25,892 nucleotides of DNA. Origin: a virus. The DNA lies in the IMG/VR virus record IMGVR_UViG_3300049003_000059, positions 1 to 25,892 of that record. One strand, 5' to 3'. This document shows, piece after piece, positions 1-6,689 of this stretch. The stretch's first letter is position 1. Each line of letters begins with the position of its first letter. The notes under the pieces are model-generated. The model had not been told where the DNA came from. It did no database searches and saw only the letters and a list, made by a program, of their open reading frames with translations. The translations under genes were made by a program, and so were the position numbers.

Positions 1-207
1 ACGGGCGTCGTTCCGCTCGCCGTCGCCGACATCAAAGACCGGCTGCGCGCCTCGCATCCGGCCGAGTTTTCCGAGACGGTCCCGCCGAAACTCTACATCG
101 AAATGCACCACAAACCGGCCGACCGAGGGGAACATCACGACCTCGACGCATGGACCGGAACGTTGGTTTCGGATTGCCTCGAAGTCCCCGATCTGGAGAA
201 GTGGTGA
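1..207 (+). CDS. C-terminal fragment of an unidentified protein (5' end outside window)
   Basis: Reading frame 1 is open from the first base to a TGA at 205-207 and encodes 68 residues, ending in DLEKW. I do not recognise the family. The fragment is charged and His-rich (MHHKPADRGEHHD in the middle), with no membrane segment or repeat. It is followed by a 59-base gap and then the ribosome-binding site of the large surface-protein gene on the same strand, so the two could be co-transcribed. No terminator is obvious in the gap. The composition matches the GC-rich host-like region, and nothing suggests phage origin. Confidence 0.55.
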   Translation, partial: TGVVPLAVADIKDRLRASHPAEFSETVPPKLYIEMHHKPADRGEHHDLDAWTGTLVSDCLEVPDLEKW

Positions 208-266
208 GGGGCCGCGTCCCCGTTCTGGGTTCACATCCTTTCCGCCTACCGAGCTGAGGAGATCCG

Positions 267-3200
267 ATGCCCGTCAGGAAGACTTCGTTCATCCCCCGCG
301 TCGAGCAGCTCGAAGACATCTGCGTTCCCGTCCAGTGGCCGGTGAACATCCCACAGAGCCAGGTGGCGCAACTCCTCGGAACCTACGGCCAGTACCAAGA
401 GTTTAAAGCGACGTTACGAGACGCCGGCATCCACCTGCACGAGGGTATCGACATCGCGGCCGCCGCCTCGACCCCCGTGCGTGCCGTCATGACTGGCATC
501 GTCGAGGCCAGTTTCCGCGACGCCCGGGCAGGCAATTTCGACTCGGTCGTCGTGATCCGCGACGTGCAGACGGATTCCACTGGTAAGCCGCTCAGGAACC
601 CGGACGGGGGCTTCAAACTCGGCGACAAGGGCTGGAACTACAGACACGTCATTCCTGCGCAAGGGTTACGCGACGGCCAACTGGTCCAAGAAGGCGACGT
701 GATCGGGCAAGTGGCGACGTGGCCTGGGGTCGGGTACGGCGATCACCTTCACCTCGACAGGGGACTCGCCGACCGAACGCCGGGACAAAATATCGCGACA
801 CGAGACCCGACGATGGCGAACCGGGTGGAATTTACGCAGGCGCAGAACCTGAACCCCGCACTACCCGATCTCGTCAGATCGCTCCGCTTTGCCTATGCCC
901 CGACCATCAACCCGCTCACGGAATTCCTTGGCAAAAACATCGCCGGTGTCGTCGACGAGATCAAACCGACCGTGGCCTCGATCGACTTCCGCGTGAACGC
1001 CGACGATCCCACGCTCGCCAAGAATCAGAAAACGGAACGCGTCCGGAACACCGTCCGGTACTTCCAAGACACCGTCACGTACGGCCAGGACGCCGTCCGG
1101 GTGGTCGGCGCGAACGCCGTGGCGCGCGCCGCCGACGGGAAACGGGTCAGCGGCCGGGGCGACGGGGCCGAAATCGACTTCGTCGTGGAAGCGTTCGACC
1201 AGTTCGGCTCGAAGGCGAGCCCGGGGGAGCAGCGGCTGAACCCGCTCTCGTTCGACTTTACGGTTACTGGGAAAGCGTTCAAGCAGACCTCCGGGAAGGT
1301 GGCATCGTTCGACTTCAGCGGTTTCCCCAAAGAGGGAATCGATGGATTCTTCCAACTGAAGACCGCGCGGGCCTTCTACGAGAACGACACGAACCACGAC
1401 TCCGTCATGAGCGTGGCCGGACCGGACGCCCGCGGACCGTTCTTCTACGCGGTCACCAACTCCCCGCGAGTCAACGCCGCCGAGGGGAAGGCGGGAAAGC
1501 CCACCGACTTCGCCTCGGTCGCGAACGGCGGGTACGCGTGGCGGTCCGACGCCAAAGCCGGATCCACGTTCTACCCCGGCGCGGCCTCCCAGGCGAAGAA
1601 CAACGCCGCCTCCGCATACCCGGACGACATTTACAACGTCACGGTCCGGGCGACGGATCTGGCGGACCTCACCGGCGAGAAAACGGTCACAATTCTACTC
1701 AACAACTGGCAGCGGACGCTCACGACCGACAAAGCCGCATACGCTGCGAACGAAGAGATCAAGGTCGCCGGATCCCAGTTCCGGGCACGACAGGACGTCA
1801 ACTTTTATCTCGTCCCGGTGACGAAGGATGGCGACAAACCCCAAAAGGAACCCGCCGCCGGAACCAAGTTGGAGGACGCGCAGAAGGTCGGCACGCTCAC
1901 CACGATCAAGATTTCCGATAACCCCAACGACCCCGCGAACGGAACGTTCTCCAGTGCGGCCAAGCTGACCATCCCCGCCGGGCTGGCGGCTGGGACTTAT
2001 CACCTCGTCGCCGACTATGACGGCGACGGCATCTATACCCCCAGGCTCGACGTCGCCACACAAGTCACGATCAAGAACGCGAACAAGCAGCCGGCGAAGG
2101 CGGATCTGACCGGACCCGACGATATCGTCTACCAGGGCCAGGCCATCCAGCTCACCGCCCTCGTTTCGGCCGACGCACCGGGGCAACCAGCGCCACCGAC
2201 CGGGGTCGTCGGATTCTTCGCGGACGGCGGGTTCCTCGGCGCCGTCTCGGCGGTCAACGGCGCGGCGGCGTATACCCTCCCGGCCCTCGTCGGGAGCCAC
2301 ACGTTCGCCGCCGTGTATTACGGCGACGACACGTACGATGCAGCCGAGGGGAGCCTGACCAGCGAAGTTGCGGCACACACCATCAGCACGACTACCAGCG
2401 CCTCGCCATCCACGGCCGCCTTCGGGGACAGTATCCTCCTGAGCGCGAGTGTAGCCTCGAACGAAGAGACGGCGATACCGGTCGGCGGCGAGGTTGCGTT
2501 CTACCTCGGCGACGAATACGTCGGCTCCGCGCCGGTGGAAGACGATGGGACGGCCTCACTTTCGATCGGCGGACCCGAGCGCGGGTCGGGACTGATTCGG
2601 GCCGTTTACAGCGGCGACGAGGTGTTCGCCGAAAGTTCAGCCTCCGCGGCGTACACTGTCACGGACAACGCGCCCGCCGCCGCGCCCGACACCGCACTCG
2701 CCCACAAGAATACCTCGGTCGGTGGCAACGTTCTGGGCAACGACACCGACGTCGATGCCGATACCCTTTCCGCTTCCGTGTACTCCGGCCCATCTCACGG
2801 TACCCTTACCCTCTCTGCCGACGGGTCGTTCGTCTACACTCCGAACACCGACTACACCGGGTCCGACTCGTTCACCTACGCGGTCGATGACGGGTACGGG
2901 GGGAGCGCCACGGCCACCGTCACCATCGCCGTCGCGGATACTCCTGCCCCGGTTGGCACAGCCGACGGCTACACTGCGGCAGCCGACATCGTCGTGGACG
3001 CCGCAAACGGGGTGCTGGCCAACGACACCGCCCCGAACGGTGGGGCGCTGGTCGCGACCCTCGCGAGCGGCCCCCGGCACGGCGCTTTGGCCCTCAGCCC
3101 CGACGGGTCGTTCGTTTACACCCCGGACGACGGGTTCACCGGGTCCGACTCGTTTACCTATTATCCGACCGACGCCGACGGCCCGGGGCCGGCGACGCTC

Positions 3201-4334
3201 GTCAACCTCGTCGTTACTGATCACCCGCCGCAGGTCGAGGACGACGCCGCGACCACGAGCGAGGAGACGCCGGTCACGCTGGCGGTGCTGGCCAACGACA
3301 CAGATGCCGACGGCACTCCCCTCGCGATCCTCGGGGTGTCGGACGGGGCGTTCGGCACGACGACCGTGAACGCCGACGGCACCATCACCTACACCCCCGA
3401 CCGGAACCGGAATGGGACGGACACGTTTACCTACGTGGTCGATGACGGGTACGGCCGATCGGCCGTCGGCACGGCGACCGTGACCGTCACCCCGGTGAAC
3501 GACACCCCGGCGATCGGCTCCGACCAACTCATCACCCCGCAGGACACGGCGATCGACGTCGATCTCCGCTCCCTGGCGACCGACGTCGAGACCGCGCCCG
3601 AGGACCTGACGTTCGCGGTGAGTTGGGCGCAGAACGGGACGGTCGAGCTCTTGGCCGACGGGCACACCGCCCGGTTCACCCCCAACCCGGGGTACGCCGG
3701 GCCGGCCAGCTTCTCCGTCTCCGTGACCGACACCGGCGACGGGGACAGCGCCCCGCTGACGGCCTACGGGAGCGTCTCGGTGCTGGTGGACGCGCCGCCG
3801 GTGGCCTACGGGGCCAACCTGTCGATGCACCTGGCCCCGGGCGAGACGGCCGCCATCCACCTGTTCTACTACGACCCCGACGGCGGCGCGGTGACGCTGG
3901 TCGACTACACCCTGCCCGACCGGGGCAGCATCGGCGTGGCGGCCGGCGGGTTCCAGTTCAACTACACCGCCCCCGACCCGGCGTTCGTCGGCGCCACCTC
4001 GTTCACCTACACGGTGCGCGACGGGGAGGGGAACGAGGTCACCCGCACGGTCACCGTCAACCTGACCAACCAGCCGCCGCAGGGGTCCAACGCGTCCGCG
4101 TCCACGTCCTCCGGCACGCCGGTCGGCGTGGGCGCGTGGTACTACGACCCGGACGGGGACGCGCTGGCCGTGTCGGTGTCCCAGCCGTCGGTCGGGTCGG
4201 TCGGGTACGACCAGTGGGGCCAGATGGTGTACACCCCGCCGTCGAACTTCACCGGGCAGGTCACGTTCAGCATGGTCGTGGACGACGGGCACGGCGGGTC
4301 GCTCACCATCTACGTCACCGTCAACGTGACGTGA
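267..4334 (+). CDS. Giant exported protein: M23 (LytM-type) peptidase domain followed by Ig-like and cadherin-like repeats
   Basis: This 1,355-aa protein starts at an ATG preceded by a GAGGAG Shine-Dalgarno at about 254-260. Residues 11-20 carry RVEQLEDICV, the planctomycete-style N-terminal motif of exported proteins. Residues about 50-170 form an M23 metallopeptidase domain: H58 and D62 (HEGID) and H162 (HLH, 160-162) fit the zinc ligands, while H127 (YRHV) and H160 fit the catalytic histidines. A region I do not recognise spans about 170-600. Two Ig-like domains follow (about 607-705 and 708-798), then six cadherin-like/VCBS-like domains of about 93 residues starting near 800, 890, 984, 1077, 1174 and 1267, each with VLxNDTD or YYDPDG strands and FTY near the end. 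No C-terminal anchor is visible. The likely role is cell-surface adhesion combined with peptide cross-link cleavage. Catalytic activity is inferred from the conserved residues only. Confidence 0.9.
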   Translation: MPVRKTSFIPRVEQLEDICVPVQWPVNIPQSQVAQLLGTYGQYQEFKATLRDAGIHLHEGIDIAAAASTPVRAVMTGIVEASFRDARAGNFDSVVVIRDVQTDSTGKPLRNPDGGFKLGDKGWNYRHVIPAQGLRDGQLVQEGDVIGQVATWPGVGYGDHLHLDRGLADRTPGQNIATRDPTMANRVEFTQAQNLNPALPDLVRSLRFAYAPTINPLTEFLGKNIAGVVDEIKPTVASIDFRVNADDPTLAKNQKTERVRNTVRYFQDTVTYGQDAVRVVGANAVARAADGKRVSGRGDGAEIDFVVEAFDQFGSKASPGEQRLNPLSFDFTVTGKAFKQTSGKVASFDFSGFPKEGIDGFFQLKTARAFYENDTNHDSVMSVAGPDARGPFFYAVTNSPRVNAAEGKAGKPTDFASVANGGYAWRSDAKAGSTFYPGAASQAKNNAASAYPDDIYNVTVRATDLADLTGEKTVTILLNNWQRTLTTDKAAYAANEEIKVAGSQFRARQDVNFYLVPVTKDGDKPQKEPAAGTKLEDAQKVGTLTTIKISDNPNDPANGTFSSAAKLTIPAGLAAGTYHLVADYDGDGIYTPRLDVATQVTIKNANKQPAKADLTGPDDIVYQGQAIQLTALVSADAPGQPAPPTGVVGFFADGGFLGAVSAVNGAAAYTLPALVGSHTFAAVYYGDDTYDAAEGSLTSEVAAHTISTTTSASPSTAAFGDSILLSASVASNEETAIPVGGEVAFYLGDEYVGSAPVEDDGTASLSIGGPERGSGLIRAVYSGDEVFAESSASAAYTVTDNAPAAAPDTALAHKNTSVGGNVLGNDTDVDADTLSASVYSGPSHGTLTLSADGSFVYTPNTDYTGSDSFTYAVDDGYGGSATATVTIAVADTPAPVGTADGYTAAADIVVDAANGVLANDTAPNGGALVATLASGPRHGALALSPDGSFVYTPDDGFTGSDSFTYYPTDADGPGPATLVNLVVTDHPPQVEDDAATTSEETPVTLAVLANDTDADGTPLAILGVSDGAFGTTTVNADGTITYTPDRNRNGTDTFTYVVDDGYGRSAVGTATVTVTPVNDTPAIGSDQLITPQDTAIDVDLRSLATDVETAPEDLTFAVSWAQNGTVELLADGHTARFTPNPGYAGPASFSVSVTDTGDGDSAPLTAYGSVSVLVDAPPVAYGANLSMHLAPGETAAIHLFYYDPDGGAVTLVDYTLPDRGSIGVAAGGFQFNYTAPDPAFVGATSFTYTVRDGEGNEVTRTVTVNLTNQPPQGSNASASTSSGTPVGVGAWYYDPDGDALAVSVSQPSVGSVGYDQWGQMVYTPPSNFTGQVTFSMVVDDGHGGSLTIYVTVNVT

Positions 4335-4350
4335 GCGACAGCAGGAAATG

Positions 4351-4383
4351 CCCCGGTCACGCGGACGTGGCCGGGGTTCTTTG
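4351..4383 (+). terminator. Hairpin terminator after the surface-protein gene
   Basis: CCCCGGTCAC (4351-4360) and GTGGCCGGGG (4367-4376) pair over ten positions with one G-T wobble around a 6-base loop, followed by TTCTTTG. It lies 17 bases past the stop at 4334. The stop codon of the convergent Cys-rich gene (4357-4359) falls inside the stem, so the hairpin may serve both strands, although the minus-strand side lacks a T run. Confidence 0.65.
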
Positions 4384-4539
4384 CCCAACGGGCGGCGTCT
4401 TCCCGGGCTTGGCGCAGGTCGGCCCCTTCGGCTTGTGAATGCACTGGCAGTGGCTCTCGCACCGCAGGCACGTCCGGCACGTCGGCCCGTTGCACAGGCA
4501 CGTCTCGCGGTTCATTCGCTTGCAGCAGTAGCACGTCAT
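4357..4539 (-). CDS. Cysteine-rich miniprotein (60 aa), putative metal-binding
   Basis: A small gene with a very good Shine-Dalgarno: AGGAGG seven bases before the ATG at 4537-4539. Eleven cysteines lie in the first 42 residues (positions 3, 5, 6, 14, 16, 21, 24, 27, 31, 33, 42), with H30 and H35 nearby. They are arranged as repeated CxC and CxxC pairs (CLC, CRTC, CLRC, CQC). The last 18 residues are a basic, Pro/Thr-rich tail. Such spacing suggests a zinc-ribbon or metallothionein-like metal-binding protein, but I recognise no named family. There is no signal peptide. It is convergent with the surface-protein gene and shares its terminator hairpin, and it reads in the same direction as the phage genes, though nothing ties it to the virion. 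Confidence 0.7.
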   Translation of the reverse strand: MTCYCCKRMNRETCLCNGPTCRTCLRCESHCQCIHKPKGPTCAKPGKTPPVGQRTPATSA

Positions 4540-4595
4540 AACGCACCTCCTGCACCCAGTTCAGCGCGAGAGCTTGAAAAGCGCAATGTGCGTTG

Positions 4596-5066
4596 TCAGG
4601 CCGCAGCTCGTTGGATTGGCTTCCCGGCCTTGTACTCTTTCCCCGGCAAGAGGTATCTTTCGTTCGCCAGCGCGAAACACTCGTCGGGCGGGACGCCGAG
4701 CGCGAGGAAGTTGAAGTCGAACAGCGTTTCGTTCCCGTCCCAAACCGTCGAGTGCTTTTCGCTGGTGACGATCCGCCATTCCCGATGCGGCTCGACGAGT
4801 TGCGCGAGGCGGAGGTTGAAGTTCACCAACCAGTGACATGCGGAGTGCTTCACGTACCGCCAGAAGCGCGGCTGCGGACCCCGGTGGAAGATCCACCAGT
4901 CACAGCTCTCGAACTCGTGCGGGTACTGGCCGTGGGTGAACGGCTTCTTCCACCTGCCGAAGGTGTACTTGTTGAAGTCGCGGACGAGGACGGCATTCAC
5001 CCTGCGGTCGGTGAGGTGCGGCTCGATCTTCCGCGTCCAGTGGCGTTTCAGGTCATAATAGTGCAT
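4596..5066 (-). CDS. Hypothetical protein, aromatic-rich, 156 aa
   Basis: The protein is rich in Trp, His, Phe and Arg (for example ESCDWWIFHRG and HSACHWLVNFNL), with well-mixed codons and no low-complexity runs. This makes it much more convincing than the plus-strand frame over the same bases. I do not recognise the family. Residues 53-110 hold a cluster of Trp/His/Cys that might form a small fold or metal site, and no membrane segment is present. The ATG at 5064-5066 has no strong Shine-Dalgarno, so the start is uncertain, but there is no better in-frame alternative. It lies downstream of a strong minus-strand terminator (5121-5152), so it probably has its own promoter in 5067-5120. Confidence 0.65.
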   Translation of the reverse strand: MHYYDLKRHWTRKIEPHLTDRRVNAVLVRDFNKYTFGRWKKPFTHGQYPHEFESCDWWIFHRGPQPRFWRYVKHSACHWLVNFNLRLAQLVEPHREWRIVTSEKHSTVWDGNETLFDFNFLALGVPPDECFALANERYLLPGKEYKAGKPIQRAAA

Positions 5067-5120
5067 GGGGCGAGAGTGCCGCGATTTCGGGAGGCTGTCA
5101 AGCGGCGCCTTAAAACGACG

Positions 5121-5152
5121 AAAAAGCCCCCGCGCGCCGAAGCGCCGGGGGC
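5121..5152 (-). terminator. Strong rho-independent terminator, minus strand
   Basis: Read on the minus strand, a GC-rich stem of about 11 pairs closes a C(TTCG)G tetraloop and is followed by TTTTT (5125-5121). It lies 16 bases past the TAA at 5169-5171 that ends the remnant reading frame coding LFRK. It therefore looks like the native terminator of the gene whose 3' end was displaced by the HNH insertion. Confidence 0.85.
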
Positions 5153-5168
5153 AGGTGGGAGTATTCAG

Positions 5169-5207
5169 TTACTTGCGGAACAGCTCCGCGGTCTGCGGTG
5201 CGATCAC
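5169..5207 (-). pseudogene. 3'-end remnant of a MAKKK-family gene
   Basis: In one minus-strand frame these bases read VIAPQTAELFRK then TAA. The intact neighbour at 5825-6223 ends VVAIAQLFRK then TGA. The DNA matches closely over the last codons (CTGTTCCGCAAG against CTGTTCCGGAAG). The remnant has no start of its own and sits directly before a strong terminator. The simplest reading is that this is the original 3' end of the gene, cut off when the HNH unit entered. The matching stretch is short, so convergence cannot be excluded. Confidence 0.5.
5171..5183. repeat. Direct repeat, left copy, flanking the HNH unit
   Basis: ACTTGCGGAACAG here matches ACTTCCGGAACAG at 5827-5839 in 12 of 13 bases, in the same orientation. 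Both encode the same C-terminal codons (LFRK, minus strand). The two copies bracket the HNH gene and its leader. Confidence 0.6.
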
Positions 5208-5214
5208 GCAAAAA

Positions 5215-5249
5215 GCTAGCACTTGCGCCGTTTAGACGGTCGTGCTAGC
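5215..5249. other. Perfect inverted repeat/hairpin in the HNH leader
   Basis: GCTAGCAC (5215-5222) and GTGCTAGC (5242-5249) pair perfectly, and an inner CCGT-TTAG-ACGG stem (5228-5239) stacks above. On the minus strand the stem is followed by TTTTTG, so it can act as a terminator there. On the plus strand it lies 29 bases upstream of the HNH start codon, where it could modulate expression or mark the end of the mobile unit. Confidence 0.55.
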
Positions 5250-5278
5250 CTCCTTCTTGTCAAGAGAAGGAGTTCACC

Positions 5279-5803
5279 ATGTCACACATTCAGGAAGAAT
5301 GGAAGCCGGTCGTTGGATTCGAGGGCTGGTATCAAGTTTCTGACCAAGGACGCATCCGCAGAATTCGGAAAGGGGCAAATGCGAAACTGAGTGGGCCGCT
5401 CCTCTTCTCCGTGGGTAGCCGAGGATACCTGATTTGTGTGCTGTGCAAGCAGGGAGAGCGGAAAAGCGTCATCGTGCATCGAATTGTAGCAATGGCATTT
5501 CTGGGTCTGCCTGGAAGTAGAAAAGAAGTCAATCACAAGGACGGCAATAAAACAAATAACCGTGTCGAAAACCTTGAATGGGTGACAAGCGGCCGAAATA
5601 AGCAGCATGGCTGCGACATGGGCCTATATCCGCTCGGCGAGCAGGTCTACAACGCCAGGTTTGGCGAGGATGATATCCGCTCCATAAGGAGACGAATTCG
5701 GAATGGTGAAAGAGCTTGCGACATTGCGCAAGAGTACGGTGTTCATCGTGGAACAATCGGGAACATTAAGCGAAGAAAATCTTGGATTCGGCTTCCAGAT
5801 TAG
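5279..5803 (+). CDS. Free-standing homing endonuclease-like protein: NUMOD4 + HNH + helix-turn-helix
   Basis: This 174-aa protein has an AAGGAG Shine-Dalgarno six bases before the ATG. Residues 6-30 (EEWKPVVGFEGWYQVSDQG) match the NUMOD4 motif. Residues 66-103 form an HNH core with VHRIVAMAF, then NHKDGNKTNN and NLEWVT; H67, N85/H86 and N94 sit at positions typical of the family. Residues about 130-170 look like a DNA-binding helix-turn-helix (ACDIAQEYGVHRGTIGNIKR). It should nick or cut a specific DNA site and promote its own spread. It runs opposite to all neighbouring phage genes, is visibly more AT-rich, has its own leader hairpin, and lies between two copies of a gene 3' end, all consistent with recent acquisition. 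Confidence 0.9.
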   Translation: MSHIQEEWKPVVGFEGWYQVSDQGRIRRIRKGANAKLSGPLLFSVGSRGYLICVLCKQGERKSVIVHRIVAMAFLGLPGSRKEVNHKDGNKTNNRVENLEWVTSGRNKQHGCDMGLYPLGEQVYNARFGEDDIRSIRRRIRNGERACDIAQEYGVHRGTIGNIKRRKSWIRLPD

Positions 5804-5824
5804 GGCTTCCTTGCCTGTCTTTAC

Positions 5825-6223
5825 TCACTTCCGGAACAGTTGGGCGATCGCGACGACCTGATCGACGCCGAGGGTCTCCACCAGGGTCTTAATTGCCTCA
5901 ACCTGCAGGGCCATGTTCGGGACGCCGTTCGCGGACGGCTTCGCAGCGGGTGCGGCCTTCGCTCCGGCCGGACGCCCTGGCTTGCCTCTGGGCTTGCTCG
6001 TTCCCTTGGCCTTATTGATCTGGCTCTTGATCGTCGAGAAGCCGCCGTTGTTGAGCGTGATGCCGAACTGCTCCTTGACGAATTTCACGCCATCTGGAGG
6101 GCTGTCCTTCCCGGCGTCGAGGGCGCGCTGAACGGCCACTCGTTGGGTGATCTTCTCGGCCGGGGGAGCGCTGGATTCCGGAGTGGCCTCGGCCTTGCCC
6201 TCGTCCGCTTTCTTCTTCGCCAT
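5825..6223 (-). CDS. Small planctomycete-type protein (MAKKK N-terminus), function unknown
   Basis: The ATG at 6221-6223 follows a GAGAGG Shine-Dalgarno at a good distance; upstream in-frame starts lack one, so 132 aa is preferred. The N-terminus is MAKKKADEGK, followed by an Ala/Pro/Glu-rich stretch. A folded segment at about 25-75 has the pattern ALDAGKDSPPDGVKFVKEQF and FSTIKSQINKAK. A basic Pro/Gly/Ala hinge (KPRGKPGRPAGAKAAPA) follows, then a C-terminal helix (MALQVEAIKTLVETLGVDQV). The layout suggests two small helical domains joined by an AT-hook-like linker (GRP), possibly DNA-binding. This is inference. I associate such proteins with Gemmataceae but cannot name a family. Its 3' end appears rebuilt by the adjacent HNH unit. 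Confidence 0.75.
   Translation of the reverse strand: MAKKKADEGKAEATPESSAPPAEKITQRVAVQRALDAGKDSPPDGVKFVKEQFGITLNNGGFSTIKSQINKAKGTSKPRGKPGRPAGAKAAPAAKPSANGVPNMALQVEAIKTLVETLGVDQVVAIAQLFRK
5827..5839. repeat. Direct repeat, right copy, flanking the HNH unit
   Basis: ACTTCCGGAACAG forms the last codons of the intact MAKKK gene (minus strand). It pairs with the left copy at 5171-5183, with one mismatch. Repeat starts are 656 bases apart and enclose the HNH gene. Confidence 0.6.
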
Positions 6224-6255
6224 CTGCGTGCCTCTCTGGGGAAGGTGCTGATGCG

Positions 6256-6283
6256 ATTCTAGCCGCGCCTTTCTGGCGAGCAA
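6256..6283 (-). promoter_or_regulatory. Candidate promoter for the MAKKK gene
   Basis: On the minus strand TTGCTC (6283-6278) and TAGAAT (6261-6256) are separated by 16 bases. This resembles a sigma-70-type promoter, with a good -10 (5/6) and a weak -35 (3/6). Transcription would start near 6249, about 26 bases before the ATG. Confidence 0.3.
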
Positions 6284-6376
6284 TTCCGAATGGGCAATAT
6301 GTGCGCTTTAATATCCTCCGGCTGTGCCGGATATTCCGGCTGCTGGTGTGCCTTCCCGTCGACCGTCGTTTCGCCG

Positions 6377-6433
6377 TATGGGGTGTCGGAGCCATAACCC
6401 GCGAAGCGGTAAAATGGCGTAGATCACCCCATA
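6377..6433. ncRNA. Three-tier nested hairpin, candidate structured RNA or cis-element
   Basis: Three stems nest around one axis: TATGGGGTG (6377-6385) with CACCCCATA (6425-6433), nine perfect pairs; GCCAT (6391-6395) with ATGGC (6414-6418), five pairs; and CCGC (6399-6402) with GCGG (6406-6409) closing a GAA loop. Internal loops are 5/6 and 3/4 bases. There is no T run, so it is not an intrinsic terminator. The stems are symmetric, so the strand is undecided; on the minus strand it would lie well upstream of the MAKKK start. No known RNA family was recognised. Confidence 0.4.
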
Positions 6434-6689
6434 GGCGGAACAGGGCGGCGGTGCATGGGCTGTTTTAAGCGCCATCCTTGAGGCCGGAGTGAGCCGGTGG
6501 GGTGTCTGCCTTCGGAAGTGCTTGCGCCTGCGATTGGATGGGTTTATGGTGGGCTTTGGTAGCTGCGGCGGCTGATACGGGAGACAGTGAGACACTGCGA
6601 AAAGCTGAATCTCGCAAGCCGGGCTGTGCAGTGTAAGCAACGCCGGCCTCATGCGGCCATTGGCCGTATGGACTATCCCGGCCCGCAGC

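Larger units (their letters stand above)
6224..6689. other. 466-bp non-coding region rich in inverted repeats
   Basis: No frame here has a Shine-Dalgarno-supported start, and the one long minus-strand frame (6308-6652) is Pro/Arg/Leu-rich junk in appearance. The stretch contains several inverted repeats: 6310-6335 (AATATCC..CGGC/GCCGGATATT with a small bulge), the nested hairpin 6377-6433, ACACTGC/GCAGTGT (6592-6598 with 6628-6634), and CATGCGGCC/GGCCGTATG with a 3-base loop (6650-6670). The last of these lies about 20 bases past the stop of the final lysis gene. The region separates the lysis cassette from the MAKKK gene and probably encodes a structured RNA or a repeat element. Confidence 0.5.

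Noticed and set aside
2637-4388. 583-aa minus-strand open frame across the adhesin repeats
   Set aside because: Arg/Gly/Val-rich product antiparallel to a well-supported gene with conserved domains; no Shine-Dalgarno. It is a GC-driven shadow.
4593-5219. 208-aa plus-strand frame across the aromatic-rich hypothetical gene
   Set aside because: Val/Glu/Arg/Pro-rich shadow; the minus-strand product has balanced composition.
6377-6433. Nested hairpin as a rho-independent terminator or group II intron domain V
   Set aside because: No T run follows on either strand, and the stem lengths and loop do not fit the domain V pattern; no reverse transcriptase is nearby.
6308-6652. 114-aa minus-strand frame in the intergenic region
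   Set aside because: Pro/Arg/His-rich, no Shine-Dalgarno, and the bases are occupied by inverted repeats. The neighbouring frames are equally open in pieces, which fits non-coding DNA.
4335-6689. Prophage attachment site or integrase in the left flank
   Set aside because: No integrase, tRNA or convincing long direct repeat is visible; the 13-bp repeats at 5171 and 5827 are explained by duplicated coding sequence.
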